The notes under the pieces are model-generated. The model ran no database searches and was not told the origin of the DNA. It saw nothing but the letters and a program-made list of their open reading frames with translations. The position numbers and the translations under genes were made by a program. From positions 1 through 32,903 of the forward strand of contig JAUNGO010000024.1 in assembly GCA_030524475.1 (NCBI GenBank): 32,903 bases of DNA, read 5' to 3'. This DNA comes from Eggerthellaceae bacterium (GTDB lineage Bacteria > Actinomycetota > Coriobacteriia > Coriobacteriales > Eggerthellaceae). This document shows positions 1 through 7,447 of this stretch, one piece after another (position 1 is the stretch's first letter; every line of letters starts with the position of its first letter).

Positions 1-43
1 AGGGGCAGGATGGGGCGCCGGCGCGCTTCGCAGCGTCGACGAG

Positions 44-71
44 TTCCGCCGTTGCGTCATCAACGGCGGAA
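44..71 (-). terminator. Hairpin downstream of gpsA, possible terminator
   Basis: A perfect 11-bp inverted repeat (TTCCGCCGTTG at 44-54, its complement at 61-71) with a 6-nt loop lies 2 nt past the gpsA stop codon. It is placed like a transcription terminator for the leftward operon, but no T-run follows on the minus strand, so it may act as a 3'-end stabiliser or need Rho. Nothing else is recognisable in positions 1-73. Confidence 0.5.
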
Positions 72-73
72 TC

Positions 74-1087
74 CTAACGCCCATAAAATTCCGTGGTCAG
101 CGGGCGGTCGGAGAGCAGCTTGGCGGCGGTTTTCACGTCGGCGCCGTTCCACACGATGTCGCGCACCGTGTCGGTGATGGGCAGCTCCACGCCATAGCGC
201 CGCGCGAGCACCTCAAGCGTCTTGCAGGCAAGCGCGCCTTCCACCACCATGTGCGTCTCGGCGGCGAAGTCGTCCACCGTGCGGCCGCGCGCGACGTACT
301 GCTCGCCGAAGCGCCGGTTGCGCGAATGCTTGGACATGCAGGTAACCACCATGTCGCCCGCGCCCGCAAGCCCCATGCACGTAAGCGCCTGGCCGCCGGC
401 CGCCACCACCATGCGGCTCATCTCGGCAAGCCCGCGCGTGATCAAAAGCGACGCCGTGTTGTCGCCGAAACCCAAGCCGTAGGAGATGCCCACGGCGATG
501 GCTATCACGTTTTTGAACGCCGCGCACAGCTCCACGCCCACCGGGTCGTCCGAGGTGTAAGTGCGGAAGGTGTCGGTGGCGAACAGGTCGCGGAAGAATA
601 CCGCCGTTTCCTCCGACGAGCTCGCGATGACCGTGGCGGAGGGCTGTCCCTTGATGACCTCCTCGGCATGGTTGGGGCCCGAAAGCACGGCAATGCGACG
701 GGCGCCGCCCGCCTCTTCCGCCATCGTTTCAATGGGAAGCGCCCCCGTTTCCTCCTCGACGCCCTTCGAGCATATGAGGATGGGCACGTCGCCGCCGAGC
801 GCATACGCGGGCTTCGCAAGTTCGCGCGCGACGCCGCGCACCAGATGCGACGGCGTGACCACAACGACGGCGTCCGCCCCGTCGAGCGCCTCGGCATACG
901 AAAGCGTGGCGCGCAGACGCGGCGAGAGCTGCGCGTCGATGAGGTAGCGCGGGTTGTGGTGCTGCTCGTTGATGCCGCGCACCACCTCAAGCTTGCGCGC
1001 CCAAAGCGCCACGTCGTGCCCGTTTCCCGCAAGCACCTGGGAAAGGGCCGTGCCCCACGACCCCGCGCCGATAACCGCAACCTTCAT
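74..1087 (-). CDS. gpsA: NAD(P)-dependent glycerol-3-phosphate dehydrogenase
   Basis: The cytosolic enzyme reduces dihydroxyacetone phosphate to sn-glycerol 3-phosphate, the backbone for phospholipid synthesis. The 337-aa product has the usual family length. It starts with the Rossmann dinucleotide motif GAGSWGTAL at residues 7-15, followed by SGPNHAEE near residue 136, the catalytic-lysine region CAAFKNV near 190, and NTASLLITRGLAEM near 210-223. The ATG at 1087 has a purine-rich AAGGA 6 nt upstream. It is the last gene of a run DUF512-der-plsY-gpsA, separated from plsY by 187 nt that hold a long hairpin. Its product feeds the PlsY reaction encoded just upstream, so the pairing is functional. 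Nothing is truncated. Confidence 0.96.
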   Translation of the reverse strand: MKVAVIGAGSWGTALSQVLAGNGHDVALWARKLEVVRGINEQHHNPRYLIDAQLSPRLRATLSYAEALDGADAVVVVTPSHLVRGVARELAKPAYALGGDVPILICSKGVEEETGALPIETMAEEAGGARRIAVLSGPNHAEEVIKGQPSATVIASSSEETAVFFRDLFATDTFRTYTSDDPVGVELCAAFKNVIAIAVGISYGLGFGDNTASLLITRGLAEMSRMVVAAGGQALTCMGLAGAGDMVVTCMSKHSRNRRFGEQYVARGRTVDDFAAETHMVVEGALACKTLEVLARRYGVELPITDTVRDIVWNGADVKTAAKLLSDRPLTTEFYGR

Positions 1088-1158
1088 TTACGTTCCTTCC
1101 GCCGTGCTGACGCAGCGGCGGAACGACCCGACGCTGCGGGCGCATGTCGCGCGCCATC

Positions 1159-1217
1159 TTGCCCCTGGTGCAGCACACGGCGCGTATCAAAATACGCTTG
1201 GTGCTGCGGCGGGGCAA
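1159..1217. other. Segmented long hairpin in the plsY-gpsA gap
   Basis: The 187-nt gap between plsY and gpsA (1088-1274) holds a stem built from three collinear arms: TTGCCCC (1159-1165) with GGGGCAA (1211-1217), GCAGCAC (1170-1176) with GTGCTGC (1201-1207), and GCGTAT (1182-1187) with ATACGC (1192-1197) around a 4-nt loop. Small internal loops separate the arms. A second, shorter stem (TTCCGCCG...CGGCGGAA, about 1098-1124) lies next to the gpsA ribosome-binding site. No T-run follows, so a simple intrinsic terminator is not supported. It could be an RNA processing or stability element, or a remnant of a small palindromic repeat. Confidence 0.6.
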
Positions 1218-1274
1218 TCTGGGACGCGACACGCGCCCTCGCTGACCTTGCCAATCATGCAACTCGGCAAACGC

Positions 1275-1991
1275 CTAAGCTGCTTGTTGCTGCTTCTTCT
1301 TCCCGATGCGCCGCTCGTTGCCCTTGCGCAGACGCTCGATATTGCCACGATGCGCCCACACCACCGTAAGCGCGCCGACGCTCACCAAAACAACGGCCAC
1401 CCAGTGCCCCCACAAGAAGTACAGCGCGAAGAACGGGCACGTGAGCGCCGCCGCCAGCGAGCCGACCGACACGTAGCGCGTGGCAACCACCAGCACCGCG
1501 AACACCGCGATCTCGAGCAGCGAGCCCACCACGCCGAACGTGAAGAACAGGCACCCGATGGCAACCGCGATGCCCTTGCCTCCCTTGAACTTGAGCCAAG
1601 GGCTGAAAATGTGCCCCCACACGCACCCCAAAAACGCCAACCCCAGGCAGAAGGCGGTCACCTCGTCGGCGTTGACGGTGGCGAAGGCGAGCGCCGAGCC
1701 GTACGATCCCGTCTGGGCCAGCCCCGTCACGAGCCCAGCCTGCACCTGCACCGCAAACACCGTGCCCAGAAAGCCCGAGAGCAGGCCCTTGCCGAAGTCG
1801 AGCAGAAACACCGCGGCCCCGCCCGCCTTGCCCATCGAGCGCATGGCGTTGGTGGTGCCGATGTTGCCCGAGCCCTCGTTGCGGATGTCTTTATGGAAGA
1901 ACACGCGCGAGATGACCACGCCCCACGGGATGGAGCCCAAAAGAAAGCAGGCCGCGAACAGGCCCGCCGACCACAGCACAGCGTAGAGCAT
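1275..1991 (-). CDS. plsY: Acyl-phosphate:glycerol-3-phosphate acyltransferase PlsY
   Basis: This integral membrane enzyme transfers an acyl group from acyl-phosphate to glycerol 3-phosphate, making lysophosphatidate. The 238-aa product shows the family's loop motifs in order: GSIPWG near residue 19, GSGNIGTTNAMR near 41-52, GHIFSPWLKFKGGKG near 126-140, and the C-terminal AHRGNIERLRKG near 212-224. Hydrophobic stretches between them match the multi-pass topology. It is somewhat longer than typical PlsY (about 200 aa) because of extra residues between the GSGNIG loop and the GHIFSPW loop. The start lies 3 nt after the der stop, so translation is probably coupled. The C-terminus is basic and glutamine-rich (GKKKQQQAA). 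Confidence 0.95.
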   Translation of the reverse strand: MLYAVLWSAGLFAACFLLGSIPWGVVISRVFFHKDIRNEGSGNIGTTNAMRSMGKAGGAAVFLLDFGKGLLSGFLGTVFAVQVQAGLVTGLAQTGSYGSALAFATVNADEVTAFCLGLAFLGCVWGHIFSPWLKFKGGKGIAVAIGCLFFTFGVVGSLLEIAVFAVLVVATRYVSVGSLAAALTCPFFALYFLWGHWVAVVLVSVGALTVVWAHRGNIERLRKGNERRIGKKKQQQAA

Positions 1992-1994
1992 CGA

Positions 1995-3308
1995 CTAGTC
2001 CTTCTTCTTGAACTTCAGGCGAACAGGAGTGCCCGCAAGGTCGAACTGCTTGCGCAGGCGGTTCTCCAAAAAGCGCTCGAAGTTGTCGTCGACGACGTCG
2101 GGGCGGTTGCAGAAGAACGTGAACTGCGGAGGGCAAGAAGACGTTTGCGTGACGTACTTCATGCGCAAAACGGTCTTGCCCTTCGTGACGGTGTGCCCCG
2201 TCTCGCGAATGTCGGCAAGCCACGCGTTGAGCTGGCTCGTCGAGAGCTCGCGCGTGTAGCCCGCATACGTCTGGTCGATGACCTCCCACACGCGGTCGAC
2301 CTTCTTGCCCGTGAGCGCCGAGATGGCGATGACGGGCGCGTAGCCCACGAACGTCATGCGGTCGGCGATGCGCTCGCGAATCTTCTCCTTTTCCTCGGGG
2401 CCGCCCACGATGTCCCACTTGTTCAGGACGATGGCCATGGCGCAGCCGCGCTCGGCGGCGTAACCCGCCACGCGCTGGTCCTCGTTGGTAAGCCCCAGCG
2501 TGCCGTCGACCACGAGCAGCACCACGTCGGCGCGGTCGATCGCGCGCATGGCGCGCACGAACCCGTAGTATTCCACGCTCTCGTCGATCTTGCTCGTGCG
2601 GCGCAAACCCGCCGTGTCGACGATGCGGTAGAGCGTGCCGTCGTGCTCGACCAGCGTGTCGACGGCGTCGCGCGTGGTGCCCGCCACGTCGCTCACGATG
2701 GAGCGGTCGTTGTTGGTGAGGCGGTTGGTGAGCGACGACTTGCCCGCGTTCGGGCGGCCGATGATGGCCACGTTGACGGCGGGAACCTCTTCGGTTCCGT
2801 CGTAGTCGAGCTTGCTGAGCTCTGCGACCACCTCGTCGAGCAAGTCGCCCGTGCCGTGCCCGTGCGTTGCCGACACCGGCCACGGGTCGCCCAAGCCCAG
2901 CTGGTAAAACTCCCAAATGACCTCTTCGCGACCCGGCGTGTCAAGCTTGTTCACCGCCAAGAACACCGGCTTGTTGGAGCGGCGCAGGATGCGCGCCACC
3001 TCCTCGTCGTCGGCGTTGATGCCCGCCGGCCCGTCGACCAGAAACACGATGACGTCGGCCTCGTTGGTGGCCTCGAACGCCTGCGCGCGAATGGAGCCCT
3101 GGAAAGCGTCCTCGTTGCCCATCTCGATGCCGCCCGTGTCGATGAGCATAAAGTCGACGCCGTTCCAGTCGGCTTTGTGGTACGAGCGGTCGCGCGTCAC
3201 GCCGCGCATCTCGTGCACGATGGCCTCGCTCGTGCGGGCTATGCGGTTCACCAGCGTGGACTTGCCCACGTTGGGTCGACCCACGACGGCTACGATCGGT
3301 AGAGCCAT
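1995..3308 (-). CDS. der: Ribosome biogenesis GTPase Der (EngA), tandem G domains
   Basis: Der is an essential GTPase that assists 50S subunit maturation. The 437-aa protein contains two GTPase domains. G domain 1 has GRPNVGKST at residues 10-18, DTGG near 57, and NKLD near 119. G domain 2 has GRPNAGKSS near 180-188, DTAG near 231, and NKWD near 296. A KH-like C-terminal domain ends in the basic run FKKKD. Length and architecture are standard for the family. It sits 15 nt downstream of the DUF512 radical SAM gene and 3 nt upstream of plsY, an arrangement consistent with one operon. The start ATG has a GCGAGGATAAC stretch upstream as the ribosome-binding region. Confidence 0.97.
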   Translation of the reverse strand: MALPIVAVVGRPNVGKSTLVNRIARTSEAIVHEMRGVTRDRSYHKADWNGVDFMLIDTGGIEMGNEDAFQGSIRAQAFEATNEADVIVFLVDGPAGINADDEEVARILRRSNKPVFLAVNKLDTPGREEVIWEFYQLGLGDPWPVSATHGHGTGDLLDEVVAELSKLDYDGTEEVPAVNVAIIGRPNAGKSSLTNRLTNNDRSIVSDVAGTTRDAVDTLVEHDGTLYRIVDTAGLRRTSKIDESVEYYGFVRAMRAIDRADVVLLVVDGTLGLTNEDQRVAGYAAERGCAMAIVLNKWDIVGGPEEKEKIRERIADRMTFVGYAPVIAISALTGKKVDRVWEVIDQTYAGYTRELSTSQLNAWLADIRETGHTVTKGKTVLRMKYVTQTSSCPPQFTFFCNRPDVVDDNFERFLENRLRKQFDLAGTPVRLKFKKKD

Positions 3309-3323
3309 AAAAGTTATCCTCGC

Positions 3324-4808
3324 TTAAGGTCGGGCATGCGCAACCCGAGGCACGCCGCTTTCGGGCGCCTCCGCGATGCCGTTGGCCAAGTCAATGATTT
3401 CGGTTAGATAGTCTAACGGATTACAGGATACCACGGCAACGGGAACCCCCGCCGCCTTCTCCATATCCTCTACCGTTGCGTCGTCGAGCGTCACGCCGTC
3501 GTCGTTCAAGACGACGCGGGGAACGACGAAGATGTTGTGGACACCACCCTCCGAGACGCCTGGGTTTGTTTCGGGTTTCGGTGTTTCCTGCACCTCTCGA
3601 ATCGCGCGGGTGATGTCGCAGGCGCACAGAAGTCCCGTCACGTCGACGTTGCCGCCGAAGAAGTCGTTTGTCACCGTGAGGGGAACGAGGCGCCCCGCAA
3701 GCGGGCTTTCCATGATCATGCGGTCGAGGAAGGGCTGCATGGCCTCGCCCACCACGTAGCGCACGCGCGCGCCCGCCGCGTCGAGAGCGCAGGCGGCGCG
3801 CTGCGCCAGGCCGCTCGCGCACGCCTCGGCGAACTCGTCCACGTACGAGCGGATGATGCCGATGCCGTCCTCGAACATCGAGAAGTCGCCGTAGTGGCTG
3901 GTCGGCGGTATGCGCTCGGCCGTGTCGGCACCGTAGGCGTTGCGGTAGAACTCGTCGGCGGCGAACGCCCAAGGCGTGCCGCGCTCGGCGAGCGCGCGCG
4001 TCTGGAAAGGCTCGACAAGCCCAAGCACTGCGCGGGCGGCGTGCGGGTCGTTGAAGCTGCGGTCGAAGTCGCCCTGAAAGCGCGTGAACCCCAGAGGCAC
4101 GATGCCGATGCCGCGAATGCCCGGGCGCGCGTAGGCCCATTCCAGGGTTTCGCGCAGGACGTCGCCGTCGTTGACGTCGGGCACGAGCACGATCTGCGCA
4201 TGGAACTCGATGCCCGCCGCGAGCAGACGGTCGAGCGCGTCGAGGCCGTGCTGCGCGTGGCGGCCGATGAGCGTGCGGCGAGCCCGCGCGTCTGCCGCGT
4301 GCAGCGACACGCGCAAAGGCGATATGCGCTGCTCGAGGATGCGCGACTCGTCTTCCGCCGTCAAGTTGGTGAGCGTGACGAACGTGCCCGAGAGAAAGCT
4401 CAAGCGGAAGTCGTCGTCACGCAGGGAAAGCGAGGCGCGCATATGCGGCGGAAGCTGCCGCATGAAGCAAAACGTGCAGGCGTTGCGGCACAGCTTGATG
4501 CGGTCGAAGATGACGCCTTCGAAGGCGAAGCCCCAGCCCTCCCCTTCCTCGCGCTCGAGCTCCACCGTGCCGGCGTCGCCGTCGAGGTCGACGTAGCCAA
4601 CCTCGATGACGTCGCCGTCGGTCAGCCAGCGCCAGTCGATGACGTCGCGCAGCGGCCGGCCGTCGACGTGCGTGAGGTAGCAGCCAGGGGCAAACCCCGC
4701 GTCGTCGGCCGGCGAGCCGGGATCGACCGCGGCAATGAGCGCACGAGGGCCGCCCGGGCGCGCGCCGCCCGCCTGCCTCACCGCGTCCTCCGAAGGGTAA
4801 ACGCCCAC
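3324..4808 (-). CDS. DUF512 family PDZ/radical SAM iron-sulfur protein
   Basis: The open frame extends upstream to 5072, but the first residues there are arginine-rich out-of-frame ABC transporter coding. The GTG at 4808 is preceded by GAGAGGAGG with a 7-nt spacer and gives a 494-aa protein, which I take as the true start. Order of parts: a PDZ-like segment (residues about 20-60, containing VDPGSPADDAGF), a CxxxCxxC radical SAM-type cluster motif at C107, C111 and C114, then the long DUF512 C-terminal region. The family is widespread next to der in Gram-positive bacteria, and its reaction is unknown. It starts 14 nt after the ABC transporter stop, so it may be cotranscribed with that unrelated system. 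Confidence 0.9.
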   Translation of the reverse strand: MGVYPSEDAVRQAGGARPGGPRALIAAVDPGSPADDAGFAPGCYLTHVDGRPLRDVIDWRWLTDGDVIEVGYVDLDGDAGTVELEREEGEGWGFAFEGVIFDRIKLCRNACTFCFMRQLPPHMRASLSLRDDDFRLSFLSGTFVTLTNLTAEDESRILEQRISPLRVSLHAADARARRTLIGRHAQHGLDALDRLLAAGIEFHAQIVLVPDVNDGDVLRETLEWAYARPGIRGIGIVPLGFTRFQGDFDRSFNDPHAARAVLGLVEPFQTRALAERGTPWAFAADEFYRNAYGADTAERIPPTSHYGDFSMFEDGIGIIRSYVDEFAEACASGLAQRAACALDAAGARVRYVVGEAMQPFLDRMIMESPLAGRLVPLTVTNDFFGGNVDVTGLLCACDITRAIREVQETPKPETNPGVSEGGVHNIFVVPRVVLNDDGVTLDDATVEDMEKAAGVPVAVVSCNPLDYLTEIIDLANGIAEAPESGVPRVAHARP

Positions 4809-4822
4809 AGCTGTGCCTCCTC

Positions 4823-6169
4823 TCACGAAACCAACGAAGTATAGCACGCGTCGAGGGCGCGCGCGTCTTGCGGCTCGTGCGTAGCCACGACGAGGGGGCG
4901 CCCGTTCAAGTGGTCGAGGACAAAGGCGCAGGCGCGCAGACGCGTTTGCTCGTCGAGGCCGGCGAAAGGCTCGTCGAGCACGACGGCCTCGCCGGGCGAG
5001 AACACGGCGCGCGCAACCTCGGTCAGGCGGCGCGTCCCGCCCGAAAGGTCGCAGGCGGGCTTGTCGGCGCACCCCGGCGGCAAAAGCGCCTCGAGCTGCG
5101 CGCGCACGGCTTGTGTGGGACGGCTCGCCGCCAAAAGCACGTTTTCCCAGGCGGTCAGGCTCTCCACGAGCGTGGGCGTCTGCAAAACCACGCCGACGCG
5201 GCTCGGGCGCTCGACGCTGCCCGCGTCGGGCCGCTCAAGCCCCAGCGCTATGCGCAGAAGCGTGGTTTTCCCGCTGCCCGTCGGCGCCATGAGGCACACG
5301 CGCCGACCAGGGACAACGCGCAGGCTCACGCCGTCGAGCACCGCGCTTTCGCCGTAGGACTTGTCGACGTCGGAAAGAGAAATCGAGGCGCGGCGGGAGG
5401 CGGGTTCGGCGCGCTTTTCCCCTTCCCCGCCTTTTCCTTTGCGCAAGGCCAAGCGGGGCGACTTCGCCGTAAGCCCAACAAGGCCCACGGCCAGCTTCTC
5501 GCACGCCCACCCGCACGCCATGACCACGATCGTCCACGCGAGCAGTCCCGCCGCGTCGAGCGTGAGCTTCGACACGTACACCGCCGAGCCGATGGAGCCG
5601 AGTGGCACGCCGAGCAACTCGGCGGTCACGCCCGCGCGCCACGACGTGGCGACGGCCGTTTTCGCGGCCGCCTTGAAAAACGGCACGCACGCAGGCCACG
5701 TGCAGACGAGGAACACGCGCGCGGGAGAGACACCCAGAAGCGCCAACACGCGCTCGGCGTCGCGCGGGCGGGCGCGGGCGGCCTCGGTCGCCGCCACGAA
5801 AAACGGCGGCAGCGACACGAACGCCACCACCACGACCACCGCGCCCGCAGGTCCGAGCATCACGAGCAGGATAACCGCCACGCACGCCACGGGCGCGCTC
5901 TTCATCACGAGCACAAGCGGCGCGCACAAGCGCTCGACCAGGCGAAACCGCACCGACAGAAGCCCGAGAACCGCGCCGATCACCGCACACGCGACCGACG
6001 TCGCCGCGATGCGCGCACCCGATGCGGCCACCGTGGCCCAAAAAGACGCCGACGCGAAGTTCGCCGCCAGCGACGCCGCCACGTCGACGGGGCTTGCCAA
6101 CAGCAGGTCGTTGTCGACCGCACAGGCCGCAACAAGCCAGACGGCCACCCAAAAAAGGACGGCCGCCAC
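4823..6169 (-). CDS. ABC transporter with permease and ATPase fused in one chain
   Basis: The N-terminal part (residues about 1-235 of 448) is a SsuC/TauC-type permease with multiple hydrophobic segments and an EAA-like cytoplasmic loop (EAARARPRDAERVLALLGVS). A charged linker (about 234-262) joins it to an SsuB/TauB-type ATPase with Walker A GSGKTT (298-303), signature LSGGT (375-379), Walker B AVVLDEP (395-401) and switch-histidine ATHE. In this class permease and ATPase are normally separate genes. The start is uncertain: between the stop of the preceding lipoprotein gene and here, the only in-frame conventional start is the GTG at 6169, with a weak ribosome-binding site. It most likely imports a small organic or sulfonate-like solute with the lipoprotein. 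The substrate cannot be told from sequence. Confidence 0.88.
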   Translation of the reverse strand: MAAVLFWVAVWLVAACAVDNDLLLASPVDVAASLAANFASASFWATVAASGARIAATSVACAVIGAVLGLLSVRFRLVERLCAPLVLVMKSAPVACVAVILLVMLGPAGAVVVVVAFVSLPPFFVAATEAARARPRDAERVLALLGVSPARVFLVCTWPACVPFFKAAAKTAVATSWRAGVTAELLGVPLGSIGSAVYVSKLTLDAAGLLAWTIVVMACGWACEKLAVGLVGLTAKSPRLALRKGKGGEGEKRAEPASRRASISLSDVDKSYGESAVLDGVSLRVVPGRRVCLMAPTGSGKTTLLRIALGLERPDAGSVERPSRVGVVLQTPTLVESLTAWENVLLAASRPTQAVRAQLEALLPPGCADKPACDLSGGTRRLTEVARAVFSPGEAVVLDEPFAGLDEQTRLRACAFVLDHLNGRPLVVATHEPQDARALDACYTSLVS

Positions 6170-6221
6170 CTGCTCGACGCCGGAACGCGTCTTCGATATG
6201 TTGTCGCGCCTCGCTATGCGC

Positions 6222-7256
6222 TTAAGCCCCGTAGTAGAAGTCGTCGCCGGGCAGGGCGCCGCCGACGGAGGCGGGATCTTGCTCGTAGAGCTTCGCGAGA
6301 TAGCCTGCAAGCGCCGTTTTCATGTCGGCGCCCGTCAAGCACACCACGTTGCAACGCGGAATGGCCGCCTCGGCGAGCTGCGCGTTCTCGATGATGCCGA
6401 GATCGACCACCGCCTGCGCCACCGACGCCGGGTCGTCCTGCGCCACCGCCGCCGACGCCGCGTGGCGCGCCAAGAACTCGTCGATCACCGCAGGGTTTTC
6501 CTCGACAAACGACGCCTTCGCCACCGTCACGCCCGTGACGACGCTACCGCCGTCGGCGCCGACAAGCTCGTCCCACGCCTGCGTGAGGTCGACGGTCGCC
6601 ACGATGCTGGGGTTCTTGAGGTTGATCGACGTGGCATAAGGCTGCGGAAGGATGCCGACCGCCGTGGCGTCTTGCGCAAGCAGCGCCGCCACCTCGGCGG
6701 GCTCGGACTTGAACTGCACGTCGACGTCTTCCATATCTAAGCCCGCGGCGGAAAGCAGCGCGCGCAGCGTGTACTCGGGCACCGCGCCCTTGCCGGTCAT
6801 GTACACCGTGCGTCCCTCAAGCGCCGCTACGGAGTCCACCGACGAATCGGCCGTCACCACCGAGAGCACGCCGAGCGTGTTCACGTCGACGACGCGGATT
6901 TGCCCGTCGGTCTTTTGGTACAACGTTGCCGCCACGTTGGCGGGAACGCACGCGACGTCGACCTGGTCCTGCAGCAGCATAGGGCCGATCTCGTCGGCCG
7001 CCGCCACCACCGTGAACTGACCTTGCTCCTGCTGCATCATCGACGCCAGACCCACCGAGGTGGGGCCTTTCATCGACACGACGCGCAGCGCGTCGGCGGC
7101 CTCGGCCACCTCGGCAGAAGCTGCCGCCTCGGTCGCATCCGACGAGCTCGACGCCGCCGAGCTAGCCTGCGAACCCGCGTTCCCCGCGCACCCCGCAAGC
7201 GCCAAAACCCCGCACAAGGCAAAGGCAAGCGCAATAATCGTTGTCGTACGTTTCAT
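6222..7256 (-). CDS. NMT1/SsuA-like solute-binding lipoprotein
   Basis: The 344-aa product begins with a lipoprotein signal: MKRTTT, a hydrophobic stretch, then the lipobox LALAGC with the lipidated cysteine near residue 23. A low-complexity Ala/Ser linker follows, then a periplasmic-binding fold with features of the NMT1/TauA/SsuA class (KGPTSVGLASMM near the start, EGRTVYMTGKGAVPEYTLR in the hinge region). The ATG at 7256 follows AGGTGG; an ATG 33 nt upstream lacks a better site. It precedes the fused permease-ATPase by 52 nt, so the two genes form a complete importer. Candidate ligands for such proteins include sulfonates, pyrimidines and menaquinone-pathway compounds; I see nothing that chooses between them. 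Confidence 0.88.
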   Translation of the reverse strand: MKRTTTIIALAFALCGVLALAGCAGNAGSQASSAASSSSDATEAAASAEVAEAADALRVVSMKGPTSVGLASMMQQEQGQFTVVAAADEIGPMLLQDQVDVACVPANVAATLYQKTDGQIRVVDVNTLGVLSVVTADSSVDSVAALEGRTVYMTGKGAVPEYTLRALLSAAGLDMEDVDVQFKSEPAEVAALLAQDATAVGILPQPYATSINLKNPSIVATVDLTQAWDELVGADGGSVVTGVTVAKASFVEENPAVIDEFLARHAASAAVAQDDPASVAQAVVDLGIIENAQLAEAAIPRCNVVCLTGADMKTALAGYLAKLYEQDPASVGGALPGDDFYYGA

Positions 7257-7317
7257 AATCCACCTATCGTCCGTGTGACAAAAGCCCACTTGTCGTTCGT
7301 AACGTCCGTAACCCGCA

Positions 7318-7427
7318 GCGGCGGGAGGTAGTGCTCACCAAGCGAGTTCCGCACGAGCCGAACAGCCCAGTGGGCTGTTCGCGCGAGCTCAGGACTGTTT
7401 GAGCGACTGAGCACTGCCTCCCGCCGC
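7318..7427. repeat. Large multi-stem inverted-repeat element
   Basis: Between hydA and the lipoprotein gene lies an element bounded by 20-nt arms (7318-7337 and 7408-7427) that are complementary except at one position, 7329/7416, which is a U-G wobble if transcribed on the plus strand. Inside are a perfect hairpin CGAACAGCCC/GGGCTGTTCG (7359-7381, 3-nt loop) and a small one GCTCA/TGAGC (7387-7404). The whole can form a cruciform or a branched RNA. It may terminate the hydrogenase operon or form the leader of the ABC operon. The symmetric design suggests a dispersed palindromic repeat. Confidence 0.75.
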
Positions 7428-7447
7428 CCATCGAGCGCACGTCTTTC

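Noticed and set aside
954..3302. 782-aa open frame on the plus strand opposite plsY and der
   Set aside because: Arg/His/Ala-rich antisense frame created by high GC content; the minus-strand genes have complete family motifs. The same reasoning applies to the long plus-strand frames at 16040-18433 and 21648-24245.
3324..5072. Full 582-aa version of the DUF512 gene
   Set aside because: The first 88 residues are antisense-like, Arg-rich and overlap the ABC transporter gene by 250 nt. The GTG at 4808 has an excellent ribosome-binding site.
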